Part shown: positions 20,818-33,574 of the stretch, piece after piece | Layout of the letters: each line of letters opens with the position of its first letter | Numbering within the stretch: the stretch's first letter is position 1 | Origin: Euborellia annulipes | Taxonomy: Eukaryota; Arthropoda; Insecta; Dermaptera; Anisolabididae | NCBI GenBank assembly: GCA_023213315.1 | Contig: JAKCPI010005554.1 | Coordinates: 124,001-188,000 of the forward strand | Direction of reading: 5' to 3' | DNA length: 64,000 bases | Program-made: the position numbers and the translations under genes | The notes under the pieces: generated by a model | What the model was told of the DNA's origin: nothing | What the model saw: the letters and a program-made list of their open reading frames with translations, nothing else | The model's database searches: none

Positions 20818-21983
20818 CAAGGTCAGGGAGTAATTGTAGTGTGTAGTGCTTGAAATTACTTTAAAAAGAGCTCAATACTCGGGTAAGCTATGGTTTTTAA
20901 TTTATTATCGAAAAATTTTCGTATGTTTTTAGAATACTATTAGAATGCAAAAATAAAAATAATAATAATAAAAACAACCGAAAACAGTAACGGAATTTAG
21001 AGAATAAAGTTACAAAACTTTCTTTGAAGGTCCCTTATAAGAACGATCGTTGTAAGAGAGAGAGAGAGAGAGAGAGAGAAGAGAAGAAGAGAGAGAGAGA
21101 GAAAACATTTGCTGATATTTGATAAAAATAATAGCAGCCAACTTTTTTCTTCTGAAAATTTTTTAAGATCTTTCTTTTGAATAAATTAAATAAATATTTT
21201 CAACTTAAAACTATGTTTTTGCATATCGAGCTTGTTTATATTAATAAATAATCTATTTTTCTTTATTATCCCGAGTCCTGGTTTCGATTCCAAGGACACA
21301 TTTCCCTTTCTTTGTCTCCCTCTCCCCTTCCAAGCAAGTTAATAAGTAAATTTTTTTTAAATGGAAAAAATAATTGGTAAAATTAGGACAGGTGAAAATA
21401 TAGTAAAAGAATTATTCGCTCCCCCTTTCACGTTTAAAAAAACTTTCTCAAAATGGCTATACTAAATAAAATTTAAAATTGAACAAATGAGGGCATTCAT
21501 AGAGAGAGGCCGAGTTATAATTAGTATTAATAACAAATTTTTTCTTCTTTTGTGAAATCTTACAACTATAAAATCAATTAAAGATCAGAGTTCCATAATT
21601 TACCATTCATTCTACTACTTTCTATTCTTTTCGATCAGAAAGCTAGAAGCGAAAAATAAATTTTTCTTTAAACAAGTCATTCTTTTTTGTACTGTTAATA
21701 ATATGAATAAAATTTTTTATAAACACTTAACTTATTTATTAAATGAAACCAAATTACATTTACTTTATTTAAGTTATTTTAGTTTTATTATACGTAACTG
21801 TCTGATTCGGTCAAAGAGTATGTTACCCCTTTTCTGTCTGAAAAAATTCATTGGGTGGTTGAATATTGACTTAATACAATAATGTCACATATAAAGTATT
21901 TTATATGAATATACATAATTCATGTAGGTTATATAATTTGATTTTTATTATTAAATTTTACACATGTGCCTGATGTAGGCCTA
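20818..21983. other. AT-rich spacer containing a GA microsatellite
   Basis: A (GA)n tract with two interruptions lies at 21056-21103. Otherwise AT-rich DNA without recognisable genes or repeat ends. Confidence 0.55.
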
Positions 21984-22153
21984 TTCGAGAGTGGAGCCTT
22001 GAGATTAGGCAACCAAAATGTTACTGTTGTCTTTTCCCCTTTAAAAAAGATGATTTAAGAAAAGGACCGGAGAATAAGTCATATTAATTAAAGATGATTT
22101 ATTTATTTTAAAAATATTGGTTTGGTTGCCTAAGCTCAAGGCTAAACTCTCGA
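21984..22153. mobile_element. Small MITE (TCGAGAGTGGAGCCTTGAG ends)
   Basis: The left end TCGAGAGTGGAGCCTTGAG and subterminal TTAGGCAACCAAAA are mirrored by TTTGGTTGCCTAAGCTCAAG and GGCTAAACTCTCGA. There is no clear target duplication. It shares the AGGCAACC subterminal box with MITEs at 16367 and 53184. Confidence 0.65.
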
Positions 22154-24284
22154 GCACACCATGCACTTGTGGCGCCGACTGTACAAACACATTTACAGAT
22201 GGAAGTTTCAAAAGATTCTTCTTTATTTATAATAGTTAAGGTTGTTCGGATAGTACCCCGGAAGTCATAATAGAATCTACATTTTTTTATTAATAAAATG
22301 AAAAATTTGAATGCATAAATTCATTATTATAATATTATAATAGTCGTGACCTATCAGAGTTTATAATTGTATTAAGTTAATAATTTAATTACCAAAAATA
22401 ATAAATGAATGACTTGACTTGAGCAGTTTTTCACGTAATATATATCTGGCAACATTGCATTTATCAGCTGTTTATTTGAAATCTTAAAAGCCTTGGATTT
22501 TATTTTATTTAATATATTACAATGATTAATGCAAATCAGTTTAAATACAATGGACGATTTGCGAGAAAAAAATATCGTAAAATAGAAAAAAAAATGTAAC
22601 TGGAGTCCCGTGACTTCCTCATTTTTAAATTTGGCCTACTGTCATTTTCGTGATTTTTTTGACTTTCTTGTTAATATATCTTTAAAAGCCCCCGTCAGAA
22701 ACTTTTGATTTTATTTTTAACGTATTCTACGGAAGTGAATTGATAAAATTGTAAGTTTTTTTTTGTATCTAATTGCAAGAGTGGCTATATAATTCGATAT
22801 GTGCGCGTTTCGTCGACATTCCCCATAGACTACATGTTAAATTTCAATTTTTTAATAATTAATTACACGATAACCCTGCGTCAGACCTGCTTCAAAATTT
22901 TATTTTATACGTATGTGATAGTGATTAATAACATATTAAAAAAATTAGCTTTTAATCTAATAAAGTACTTTAATGTCCGAACCACCTTAATGTATCATTT
23001 TTTTTCGTTTTCTCATTATATTTGTTAAAAGCAGCACTTTGAGTAAAAAAAAAAAGCAGCATGTTTTCTTGGATTATTTTCTGTTAAATAAAATTATGTA
23101 ATTTTGATTTCAACTTGTCGAGGCAAATTTCAAGATTTTTAATTTTCAGGAAAATAATCCTTGCAGCACATAATTTTAATTTGTTTCTTTTATTAAAAGA
23201 AATATATTAAATAAGTGATTAGTAATAATTACAATAAAAATAATCACACCTTCGCTAGAATGTATATATTTGAAAATAGAATAAAATTTGGCGATCTCTG
23301 ACAAATGTAAGAATGCTGTCATACCTGATTGTCTTTTTTTTTTTGATAGTTCAGTGGCGGAACTGATTTACCCCTATAGGGGTTTATGATTGTTTTAAGG
23401 AACTCTTCACTTTAGCGTCAAGCAGGGGGAGGGGATCCATTAACTCTAGGAGTACAACTTTTTGGAGTCTAATGTTCTACACCCCCTCACCTCCCTTAAA
23501 AAGACAATAAAGGTTCGAAGACCAAAAAAATTCTAAACTCAATTTTCTCATTCGTAATTTATTCTGAGGGCAATATTTAAAAAATTTTAAATATAAATTA
23601 TTATGGAACATGAAATTTAAAAATATCAAACATTTCTTATATTTTTTCTTAAACTCTCACATTTAGGCTTACACTATTTTGAGTAAAAAAAAGGTAAAAC
23701 TTTTCTAATTTATTAAATGAGAAACCAATTCAGTCGAAATCGTTAGAGTCATATGCGCCGGAACTGGGGGAGGGAGGGAGGGGAAGGTATAAGATCCCCT
23801 CCTCCGGGATTGACTTTTTTGCGAGACCCATTGTTTTAGAATTATAAACAAAAATCCGATGAAATCTCGATATTCAATTTTTTTATCATTTCAATACTTT
23901 TGCTATATCGTCATTGTACATAATAGCAGCATGATGTATTAGGATTTCAATTTTTCTACATTTTTATGAGAGCAAACAAATTTATTTTTATATTTTCTTT
24001 TACATAAAAACAATAAATTCACATCAATTTTAATTAATTTGAGGGGTTGAGACGATTTTGAGTCGAATGCTGTGCGTATCTCAATTTAATCAAAAATTGA
24101 GACGATCTACACTATTTAAAATATAGAGTAGTGAAAGTAAAAAATCATCTTTATTTTTTTTTACTTAAGTGCCTTCCATATCAGAAAATAATTCACCAAT
24201 TTTTCTCTTTTTTTATATCATCAAGGTGTAAATACAATTTTTCGAATATACTAAAATAAGTATAAAGAGACTTAAACCGCGATG
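22154..24284. other. AT-rich stretch with remnants of hAT-like ends
   Basis: At 23352 CAGTGGCGGAACTGATTTAC resembles a hAT terminus, and 23755-23800 (GCGCCGGAACTGGGGG plus G-runs) may be a second one. No paired end or duplication was confirmed. A 75-aa frame at 22801-23028 has no domain. The rest is AT-rich. Confidence 0.35.
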
Positions 24285-25010
24285 TTGATATAATTTAGGT
24301 ATCGAGGGCCGAAGGCGCGTCCGCGTCTTTAACTATCGGCGTATCTGAATGTCGGAGTGTCGGCGTTGTTGGTGTTGTCGGCGTTGTCGTGCGTGTGTGC
24401 TCCCAAGAAGCCGGCGGCGGCGCAAGTGAGAGAGAAATGATCAAGAAGCAGGGCGCAAAGGGAAAGAAAGTGGGCTGGTGTCTCCTCCTCCTCCTATCTT
24501 GCTATCCTCCATCCTCCATCTTTCCATCCTCCACTCTATCTCCTGGTATCCTTCCTCCCATCCTGGACCCTTGGTCCCCTTTTCTCCCTTTCCCATCCTG
24601 GACCCTGGCCCCTTTGCCTTGCCCGTAACCCGTTGGCGACGGCGGCGGCGTCCAGGCTCAGGCCCACGGAATCCCGGGCACGACGTCCTCGTCCCCCTTC
24701 TCGTCCTCTTCTCTTTCTCGCTTTCTCCAGGCAGATTGTCTCTTGTTCAGCCATCACTTAAGTAAGCAAGTTCCTCAAGTCATCTAGCCAGAAGCAACCA
24801 GCACATGCACTGTTATCGATTACTCCGGGCATGACCACCACCTTGGGGGAAGTAGGGTCGGGAGGGACGGAGACTCTAAGGAGGAGAGAAGAGCAGAGAG
24901 GGAAAGGACTTCATCTCGCGAAGGAGATGTATTAATTGGTCCGGCATCCCAGCATCCCGGGCGAGCTCCGCCATAGACATAAATACAAAGACACTCCGAA
25001 TTATTCAAAT
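24285..25010. other. Large GC- and CpG-rich island (candidate promoter or first exon)
   Basis: About 725 bp that is sharply richer in GC and CpG than everything around it, and not matching the repeats here. Tandem GTCGGCGTTGTTGGTGTTG near 24360 and CATCCT/CTCC pyrimidine repeats (24480-24600) occupy the middle. TTTCTCGCTTTCTCCAG at about 24715-24731 looks like a 3' splice acceptor, and AGTAAGC at about 24761 like a donor. Frames of 79, 95 and 73 aa overlap in conflicting phases and are Pro/Ser/Arg-rich, so none is called as a protein. It may be a CpG-island promoter with a 5' UTR exon. Confidence 0.4.
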
Positions 25011-25179
25011 GTCTTGTTCAAGTTATTCCAGTTGACAATCCTAAACCATTAGATTTGTTAGTCCAACTTTACAAAATTACTCCCGCTGTTGGATTTTTAT
25101 TCAATTCAATTTATCATTCCATTTATAATAAAAAATTTACTTGAGATAGTTTTGTTTTAAAAAAAAGATTAGTCATTTT

Positions 25180-25470
25180 TTTTTTTTTAATTCTTTCGAA
25201 TTTTCCGATTCACACATTCAATTGATTTCCATGCTAGCCCGTATATGATAAATATCGCATGAGAAAATCAATCAGAACGAAACATATTGGTCCGTGATTG
25301 CCAACTGTTGCATATATTTCTGTGGCTTGAGATATTTGCGGTTTCGGTCTCCTGCATAAACAAGCTCAACCGATAAGCTGAATCACGGGATTCATTCACA
25401 CGATGTTTCGTCTCTTGGGCATGACATACGTGGGAAAAATAAAAAAAAGACGCGCGAGCAGAAAAAACGA
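25180..25470. other. Unique-looking, higher-complexity block
   Basis: Balanced sequence (including TTGGTCCGTGATTGCCAACT and GCTCAACCGATAAGCTGAAT) immediately downstream of the GC island. It has no repeat signature and no open frame, so it may be conserved non-coding DNA associated with the island. Confidence 0.3.
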
Positions 25471-26107
25471 ATTCGTGGTTTATAAGTGAAATTTTTATTT
25501 TAGAAAAAAAAGAGCAAATTCCAAGAAAGTTGTGAAAAAAAAAATTATTTCTTAGTTAATTATCGTATCAAAGTCCCTTTGGAAAACTGTCTAAAGAATT
25601 TTTCAAAAATCAAAAAAGAAAATTCATCTCGGGCTTTTTCAATTGATTATCCAAGATGAACATGAATTGGTTTAAATAAATGATATAATAAATAATGGAC
25701 ACTTAAAATATAAAGGGATAAAAGTTCTTTTCTTTAAAAAAGTATTTTTTATTTTTTTTTTTAATATTTTTAATCTAACTTTTATAATGATGAAAGACCG
25801 AAATGTTATCCGAGAATCTTACGAGGGGTGGGGGGGGGAGGCAGATAATCCTATCCACGTTTGGACCTTTGATTTTTTTTTCTTCGGAATTTCGGGGGAA
25901 GGAGGTTTGCGTCTTTGTGACTGGATACGTCTATATAATTGACCACAACACACCTTAAAAAAATCATAAATCTTCACTTATGGTGGATTGATATTAATAA
26001 AGAAAAACTATTGGTTGCAATTTTCTTAAATTTGAAATTCCCACTCAATTAATAATTCACTCCTCTGTTTTATAATTCAAGTTTTTTTTATATACGTACA
26101 ACTCTAA
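25471..26107. other. AT-rich spacer, no gene
   Basis: AT-rich, with a G-run patch at 25825-25845 (GGGGTGGGGGGGG) that may be a MITE remnant. Confidence 0.4.
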
Positions 26108-26533
26108 TGGTGAGTTGCTTCATATCTAGTTAATTAGAAAATCCGATAGAGATATAGTAAACAAGAATACGCTTAACCTTCGAATTTAAAAACAATGAGT
26201 TTTTCAAATATAATTAGCTATCTAAAGTATAAGAAAGATTTTGTAAAGTTATCAACTTAATAAAGGCATGATATTTAAAAATTATTAAAAATAAAAATAA
26301 TTATTTAAAGCTAATACATAAAAAATTAAAAATTTCAAAAAAATTAAAAAAAAAAAAAAAACAGGCTTGGGTTCCTAATTTCACTTTATAGTTAAGCCTT
26401 ATGTCAAATTTTGGGTCTTTGCTAGTTAATAACGATTCTTGTTTAATCATAGGAATAGCTTAACTAGATGTTAAAAGACTCGAAAGTCAACCAACTTATC
26501 CGAGGGATAACTAGTTAACTGAAACATCGGCCC
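26108..26533. mobile_element. PIF/Harbinger-type MITE, copy 2 (degraded ends)
   Basis: Shares GAGTTGCTTCATATCTAGT, ATAGTAAACAAGAATACGC and GAGTTTTTCAAATATAATTA with the copy at 791, and GCTTAACTAGATGT plus ACTCGAAAGTCA with the copy at 41820. The right end reads ACATCGGCCC. The target duplication is no longer recognisable. Confidence 0.75.
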
Positions 26534-26713
26534 TTGATATGTATATTTAAAAAAAATATTTTATTTTTCTCAGATAATTTCCTCTTCTCAAATTAAAAAT
26601 AATCAAAAGCCAAATATTGTAATATTTACAAACATTTCTTTTTAAATAAGTATATTAAGAACCACAAACGTCGATATTTGCATAATTATAATTTAATTAT
26701 CTTTCATACATAT

Positions 26714-27284
26714 CAAAAAAAATCTGGTGTGACCGGTTACACCAGATTTTTCGTGTCGACATATATTTAGTTTCCGATGGTAAGCCCTAAATTATGATGT
26801 AAAATTTATAAATATGGGAAAATATTTATATTTTGTTACCATGGCAATTCTCCCATCTTTCCTATTAAGTACAAGAATAAAGTGTGCTTCAAACAATTTT
26901 GAGAGCAAAATGAGAATATACATTTTAAAAAGCATCTAAAAAATAATTGATTTTTGAATTTTAATTAAAATCGTTAGAGCAAATTTTGAAAATGGAAAAA
27001 AACTAGAAAAAGTACATCAGTCGGTCGATTTTGTTCAAAAGCTTATTTTGACGCCTCAGGGGGATGTCTAACTTAAATATAAAATTTCCACCTCCTAACT
27101 CTTATCGTTCTTGAGATATTTTGATTACAAACCGACACCCACACACACACACACACACATAGACCATTTTGCGAAAACCACTTTTTCGGACTCAGGGGAC
27201 CACAAAATGTGCATATCCACCAAATATCTCGACATCGAATTTTTGACATTAATCCAATACTTTTTCTCTATATATATATAAACA
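26714..27284 (-). repeat. Family A repeat, copy d (near full length)
   Basis: On the plus strand it opens with AATCTGGTGTGACCGGTTAC and ACCAGATTTTTCGTGTCGAC (the hairpin end), runs through TTACCATGGCAATTCTCCC and AGTGTGCTTCAAACAATTTT, and ends near ACTTTTTCTCTATATATA. An AC microsatellite (27134-27162) has expanded at the site that reads GTCTGTGTGTC in other copies. Confidence 0.88.
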
Positions 27285-27946
27285 TACTGTAGGGTATAAA
27301 GTTTGAGTTTTGATATAAAAAATTAAAAATTTATATACTAATTTTGTTAAATTATATTCGCCGAGAAATGTTGAGCTCGCATTGGTTGATTTGTTGGCTA
27401 TTTTTTGTATGGCACACCAATGAATGTGAAGCTAGTCAAGTGTGAACTAACATCGAGGGTCGAGAATCGCGTTCCAAGTCGAAGGCATACATCCACATCC
27501 AATTGTTAAAAATTACAAATAGCTTCAAGGTATGAGTTTGACATTGAGGATAATTAGTTATAAATCACTCAGTCAAAATACCAAGTCACCTTAGCTCTTT
27601 CACTTCGATACATATGAAATCTCTATTTTTATATAATAGTTTTGATTTTAAAATTTAAAGGACACTATCAATTACTTTTAGACTGATATTTTGAAAAACC
27701 ACAAGAAGATATTTGTAATAGATTGATATTTGTAATATTTACAAATTACACGATGCTGTAATCAGAGATTCGATCCAAATAAGCACCAATCGAAAGAGCA
27801 TAGTGTTGTATGGCGTATAAATCATTTGCCCTCGTCTGCTCGTTCTCGAAATATTTATTTTTAAGTTTGAATGAAAATCAAGGGACGAAAAAGAATTAAT
27901 GGGAAGGGAATAAAACCCTATCAAAATCTGTTAAAAATACTTAGAT
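27285..27946. other. Spacer, no gene recognised
   Basis: AT-rich with a slightly richer patch at 27410-27500 (GGGTCGAGAATCGCGTTCC). A 61-aa minus-strand frame at 27739-27924 has no domain. Confidence 0.4.
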
Positions 27947-28165
27947 AGTATAAATTGTACACAAGGTTATTTGTTTCAATTCATTTTATTGACTTAATAC
28001 GCATTTCGACACTATGTGTCATTTGTAAACTTCTGAAGATGACACACATAATGTCGAAATGCGTATTAAGTCAATAAAATGAATTGAAACAAATAACCTT
28101 GTATAAAATTTATACTACCTATTTAAATATGTTTCAACTAGTGCCAACGGTCGCCAGTATCAATT
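27947..28165. mobile_element. Penelope-like foldback with hammerhead-like motifs, relative of 5682
   Basis: An inverted repeat (27947-28117) with arms ending AGTATAAATT/AATTTATACT. The centre has ACTTCTGAAGATGACACAC, then ATGTCGAAATGCGTATTAAG. The opposite arm carries the same CGAAATGCGTATTAAG on minus, but its CTGAAGA half is lost. The flank ATGTTTCAACTAGTGCCAAC repeats the module at 5930, 30045 and 60880. Confidence 0.6.
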
Positions 28166-28238
28166 TAATTAAAAATACTTTTTAATGAATCTGAAAATTA
28201 AAATTTCTCAATCAAAACCATAAATTTTATTGATTTTT

Positions 28239-28840
28239 ACTTTCTCTTACCTATATAAGTAAAGTAATGGAATCATGTAAAAAATTCGATCTCAATATTT
28301 TGATGGAAATACATGTTTTAAGATCCCCTGAATCAAAAAAGTGAGTCCCTCAAAAGGTTCTGTATGTGATGGTTTAAGGCCTGAAGGAAATGAGTTACGA
28401 AATTGAAAATTTATATTTAAGTTAGGTACCCTCTCGGACAATTAATACAAGTTTTTGGACAAAATCGGGCAAAAAGAACTAGTATTTTGCTGAAGTACTT
28501 TTTCCGTTTTTTTCGAATTTCCCAAAATTGACTCTAACGATTTTGATTAAAGTTCATAAATCAACTATTTTTTGAGTCTTTAAAAAGTATATTAATAAGT
28601 TTTTTCCTAATACGTGTTTGAAGTACACTTTACTGATGTAGTATTTCAGATTTTTTTTCAATGGAAGCATTCGTAGCTCAGCGCCATCTATGAAACGCAA
28701 GTGGTCAGGTTTGGAACTGGGTGCTATGGGAAACTAAATATATCTCGACACACAAAAAATCTGGTGGAACAATGACAACTTTCCATTTCTGAAGGTAAGA
28801 GAAAGTTGTGTGCTGTGCGACCAGTCACACCAGATTTTTT
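28239..28840 (+). repeat. Family A repeat, copy e (both ends present)
   Basis: The left end ACTTTCTCTTACC is at 28239. The right end has GGTAAGAGAAAGTTGTGTGC followed by TGCGACCAGTCACACCAG (to 28840). It is the clearest copy for defining the termini. A region near 28650-28720 (TCGTAGCTCAGCGCCATC) replaces the usual GTAACAAAATATAAAT block, a copy-specific change. Confidence 0.88.
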
Positions 28841-30044
28841 TATATTTAAATGGCACCAAATTGAAGAATTTATATCGAGGACAAATGGTTTATACGCCAA
28901 ACAAAACGTTTAAGTGTGCTGTTTCGATTGCTGCTTGTTTGGATCGAATCTGAGATTACAGCATCGGGAGGTTTCCTGGTAAGAATTGCGGGTCTCGCAA
29001 ATAGGGATCTCAGCCTGTTTCTTGGGATTTCGTTTTAGGGAGCTAGAATTTTGTTTTTCAATTAATAAAATGGAGTATTAATAAGTATCCCTGTCAAGAC
29101 ATTATAAAAAAAAATTACAATTTATCATTTTTTAAAAATTTGTTTAATGTTTTTTAAGACATCTGAGACCATTCGACCATGTACCTATTTATTTCAACTA
29201 ATTGGTAGTCGAGTTTGAGAAATAATAAAATAAACAAATAGGAAAATGTTTATGAAAAAAAAATATATATACATATATTTAGCGCAGTTCGCTTTTGTTC
29301 TCAACTTTTCTATGAAAAGTTTTATACTGAATATTTTTTTCTCTCTGAGTTCAAAGTTATAATATATCCAGCCAGTAGGACTAAGAATTTTAATAGTTAA
29401 TTAGGCGCACGGACTTGGTCCTTTGGACCTCCCCCCCCCCCCTCCAACTGACTCAGGGCTGCCTACAGTGGACCCTCATCTTCCCTTTCCCATCTTGCTC
29501 CTTTTTAACATTTCGTTTCAAAATACCTACAGGCTGTGAAGATATTCAGGAAAATAAAGAAACAAATCGATAGGATTATTTACAGTAGACTACAACACAA
29601 ATATTTATATAATAGTAAATCAAAGGAAAAAATTGAATTATTCATTTGAGAGATTATTTTATTATTACAATTAAATGGTTTTGATTTTTCAAAAGGAGAG
29701 AGACACGAGGGCCCAATGCTTTGTAATGGAGAAATTTTCAAGAAATTTTTGAGCCACCTCAAATGTGAATTTTGGAGTCAGCAAATTCAACTATTTTGCC
29801 AAAACTTCTTCTAGAAAGGTGCAAAAAACTCATTTTGAAATTCCGACGGCAAGATGGTCAAACAGTTACGATAAATTTTCCTATGGGAAAACAAACAATT
29901 AATAAATCAAAAATTTATAGCAATTTCGGGACCAAAATAATTTTCCTGAAGTTCTTTTTTGAGCATATAAAATTTCGTTTCAAAACCGGAACGAGAAGTT
30001 GCCCAACAAACTGACAGGCGAATTTTACATACAGATTGAGCTTA
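28841..30044. other. AT-rich spacer, no gene
   Basis: A C10 run at 29431-29440 lies in a possible MITE-end context (GCGCACGGACTTGGTCC). Plus-strand 80-aa and minus-strand 60-aa frames (29772-30014, 29580-29762) have no domain. Confidence 0.4.
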
Positions 30045-30082
30045 GACTGCTAACTGTTGGGTCTAGTTGAAACATTATAATT
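30045..30082 (+). repeat. Solo fragment of the foldback flank module
   Basis: TAACTGTTGGGTCTAGTTGA followed by AACATTATAA matches the module flanking the foldbacks at 5682, 27947 and 60880, here without a hairpin or ribozyme-like core. Confidence 0.5.
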
Positions 30083-31127
30083 ATTTGTTATTAATATATT
30101 TATGCTGATAAAACAATGAGTATCTTTATATTGATTAATTTTTTAGGCATATAGCCTATATAGATATTAAACGTACTATTAAAAGTTTTAATTTGTTATA
30201 TTATGATAATGTCATTAAATAGGAGAATTACTCAAACCAGATGATAATTAAATTGAGAGAATTAAACTAGGCCCGACATAATAGACAAAGAATCCATTTC
30301 TCAGCATGGAAATAGTTAAATCAAGCTAAGACGCAAAAATTTTATGGTTTTTCGCAGTTTTTGGAAACTTTAACGCAATTCGGTAAAGCTACGACAATTT
30401 TATATTAATAAATATTTTGAATGAATTTGAAAGTCAATAATTTTATCTCATCATCATCACGATTATTTTCTCTATAAAAATTGAAAAACTTATCATTGAA
30501 GGAAATAAACATTTCTTTCATATAATTTTAATTTTTTCAAATTTAATTTTTAAAACAAATCTTATACTTCAGGAACGCAGTGTCAGTAAATATCAATACT
30601 GTTTCAAATTCACATGAATTAATCAATATGAATAATAGAATTTTATTTTGGTCAATATTTTTTCTTATCTAAGATGTTTTCATTCCATTTATGTATTAAT
30701 AAATAATTTCATACTGAAAATATCGATTATGGTCCAGAAGTCATATCGTAGAACAATTTTATGGTTTCCTTTGAGAGAGGAGAAGGACTCAAATAATTGA
30801 TGGGGACAAATAAAATCTCAATTCACCAGGAAACATTTTTGTGTGCTAATAACTCTCCTATGTGGTAATAAAACTAATACTAACTGCTACGCCGCCTCGA
30901 AAGATACATGTAGGAATATATAAACAAATTTTACTTATTTCTTTTACGCCCGCCTTCGTACAAAATGGGGCCTATAATTATAATAAATGATTATTTTCTG
31001 ACTCCAGGTTGAGTACCAGTTATTAACACGAAAAATAATTCTTCTTTAAAATGATACAATAATAAAATAAATAACGATAAAAATATATCCCCCCATGACC
31101 AATCAAGATTAAAATTTAAATACATTA
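30083..31127. other. AT-rich stretch, no gene
   Basis: AT-rich sequence with no recognisable repeat ends, RNA or coding potential. Confidence 0.45.
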
Positions 31128-31335
31128 TATTTGTTACCATGGCTTCTACTTTACCTATAGAGTACAAAAGTAAAGTGTGCTTCAAACAATTTTGTCTACA
31201 AAATAAAAATATACATTTTAAAGAGCATCTAAAATATAATTATGATTTTTAAACAAAATCGTTAAAACCAATTGTGCGAAAAATAAAAAAAAATGAAAAA
31301 ATACATCAGTAAAGTACTAGAACTAACTGGTCGAT
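31128..31335 (-). repeat. Family A repeat, copy f (fragment)
   Basis: On plus it runs GTTACCATGGCTTCTACTTT, AAAGTGTGCTTCAAACAATT, ATACATTTTAAAGAGCATCT and then CATCAGTAAAGTACTAG. Both termini are missing, and the sequence leaves the family after 31335. Confidence 0.75.
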
Positions 31336-31689
31336 TGGTATGAAATTCCTGCCCATGCTTGGAACATAAATATTTAGCTAAAGTATAAAATTTGTGTATC
31401 GAAAGTTCTTTCCTTATTGAGTTATTTAATTTAATCCACATTTTTTGATATTTCAGTTGAAATTCATTCAAATGATTGTGAAAATGACGTCAAATTCAAG
31501 CTAATGGGAATCGCCTCCTTTTAATGGCGATTTCAAGAAAAGCAATAAAACAGCCATTTAAAAGCAATAAAATCTCTTTCAGAGAAATTTACATAAACAT
31601 TATGTTTTGATATTTTAACTGGAATCGATCTTCTTGAAATTCAAGATTTTTTCACAATAAAATAAATTAATTTCAAGTGAAATACCAAA

Positions 31690-31975
31690 AATGTGAGTTA
31701 ATGGGAATTACTCAAAAACGAAAAAACTCTCGATACTCAAATTTTATACTTAAGCCAAGTACCTATGTCGCAAGTATTTCAAGAAATTTCAATCACATCA
31801 GCCAAAGGGTACTAGTAGATTACTAATGTATTTTTTTAGTTTTTTTTGGATTTCTCAAAATTCGCTCTAACGATTTTGATTAAAATTCAAAAATCAATTA
31901 TTTTTTAGATACTCTTTAAAAAGTATATCAATAAAACTTTACGTGAAAATAGTTTAAGTGCGCTTTATGCTGCGA
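31690..31975 (+). repeat. Family A repeat, copy g (fragment, variant subfamily)
   Basis: Contains AAAACGAAAAAACTC, GTACTAGTAGATTACTAATG, CGATTTTGATTAAAATTC and TTATTTTTTAGATACTC. It ends with ACGTGAAAATAGTTTAAG, a variant also seen at 34400 and 36549, which points to a distinct subfamily. Confidence 0.7.
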
Positions 31976-32084
31976 TTCAACCCAGGAGGGGGGGGAGGGG
32001 GTTGATCCTCCAGGAAGCCCTGGCCTAAGATGACGAAAAGACTTACAAAAAAATTACTCATACTTAAAAAAATACTCGATTCTT

Positions 32085-32190
32085 ACTGGTACCGATATTT
32101 TTCTTTCGATACGTTACTGGTATCGATACGATACCAAGTACAAGTATCGATACTTTATTTTCGATACCACGTGCCTAGTCACACCTTAAA
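32085..32190. repeat. Fragment of the ATCGATAC-rich element
   Basis: A dense cluster of GGTATCGATACGATACC-type palindromes, matching the termini of the element at 19763-20345. Only one end is present. Confidence 0.5.
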
Positions 32191-32829
32191 AATATACAGA
32201 TAGTTGAAATACTCTACTGAAATTTTAAAGTTTCAGTACAATCAGAGCTGAATAAGTGGTGCCAAATACGACTATAATTTTAGAAAAATCGAATTTTTTA
32301 ATTTTTTTTTTTTAACTTTGGAAAAATCGCGTATTTACGATTTTCTGAAGTTATTGTGTTTTTTAACTATCTGCATATTGTTAAGGGGTGACGTCTTAAT
32401 AAAATCTAGAAAATTCAAAATTAGAGCCACTTTAAAGCAAATTTTCCATTAAAATTTATTTTTCTCTATATCTCTAAAACTGTGCCTTTATATATATAAG
32501 CTCCCGGGTTGCAACGCCCTTTGGCCTCCCCCTCCCCCACCGCATTGGGTCAGCGGGGGTGTTATTTACGCGACTGCCCGGAATTAATATAAAAGAATTT
32601 CGTAATCAAACTATGATTTTTTCATTATCAATTCAAAACATTTGCAAAAACCATTTTTTTTTTTTAAGTGAAGTCGCCACTCTCTCTTTAAAAATGTCAT
32701 TAGGCTATCCCCCATGGTGCTAACGCCTTATTTAAATTCGTAGACCCCCAATCGTGTCTTCAGATCTAAACATTTCTTAAATCAGATATTGAGATTCAGT
32801 ATATCTAAATTGTTGAAATCTCTATTTGA
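32191..32829. other. Spacer with GC-rich repeat fragment
   Basis: 32485-32590 contains TATATAAGCTCCCGGGTTGC, then TTTGGCCTCCCCCTCCCCC and GCGGGGGTGTTATTTACGC. The last phrase recurs near 59195-59212, so this is an interspersed repeat of unknown class. The rest is AT-rich. Confidence 0.4.
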
Positions 32830-33030
32830 CAACAGGTGGCTAAAATCGACCCGGTGTTTCGCGTTTATCAATGTGCCACAAACCGCAAATCCTAATATTC
32901 ATACTATGACTAAAATAAATCAGATCGAGCTGAAAAACTAATCATCATTGAAGGGACATGGATATCAGGTTTCGTCCAAATATATTCATTATTGGATATA
33001 TGGCGGAAACACCCGCTAGCCTGAAATGAC
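32830..33030. other. Unique-looking mixed-complexity block
   Basis: Balanced sequence including CGACCCGGTGTTTCGCGTTT, ATGTGCCACAAACCGCAAAT and TGGCGGAAACACCCGCTAGC. It has no repeat match here and no open frame. It could be conserved regulatory DNA. Confidence 0.25.
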
Positions 33031-33574
33031 AGTAAATATAATCGATTAGAATATTTAAAATGTGGGCCTCATTTTTTTTTTTTTGGAATGAGACACGCTT
33101 TCAATAAATAAAAAACTAAATAATCAATTTTACTAATAAAAATTAAGATCTATTATAAACAAACTAATTTATCACTAATTTAACTTATAGCCCAAATAAT
33201 TAGAATGTTTCCTCAACTTCTTGGGAGAGGGAATCTCCTTTTCTAATTGTCGATACATCTACGATCCCCCTCTCCCAACTCCTTTCCTTTCATCATAATA
33301 TTTTGGAGATAGAAGCATTAATAATATCAACAACATGTCGTTGATATTATTAATATATTCCAATTTTAACGAACTACTAAAGATACTTCACGCTGTATGG
33401 AGAGGGGGGGGGAAGAGTAATATAATCATCATATAATTTATATATACTATCAGAGACCTCCCTTCTGATTGCACCAGAGGATACATAGATAGAATAAATA
33501 GGGACTTGGTCTAAACGGCCTCCGATGCCGAAAAAGAACTTGAATAAAAAAAGATAGAGGTATAAAAGTATTTA

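Noticed and set aside
24389..24765. Overlapping frames of 79 and 95 aa as coding exons
   Set aside because: They conflict in phase with each other and with a minus-strand frame. Sequence is pyrimidine-repeat derived.
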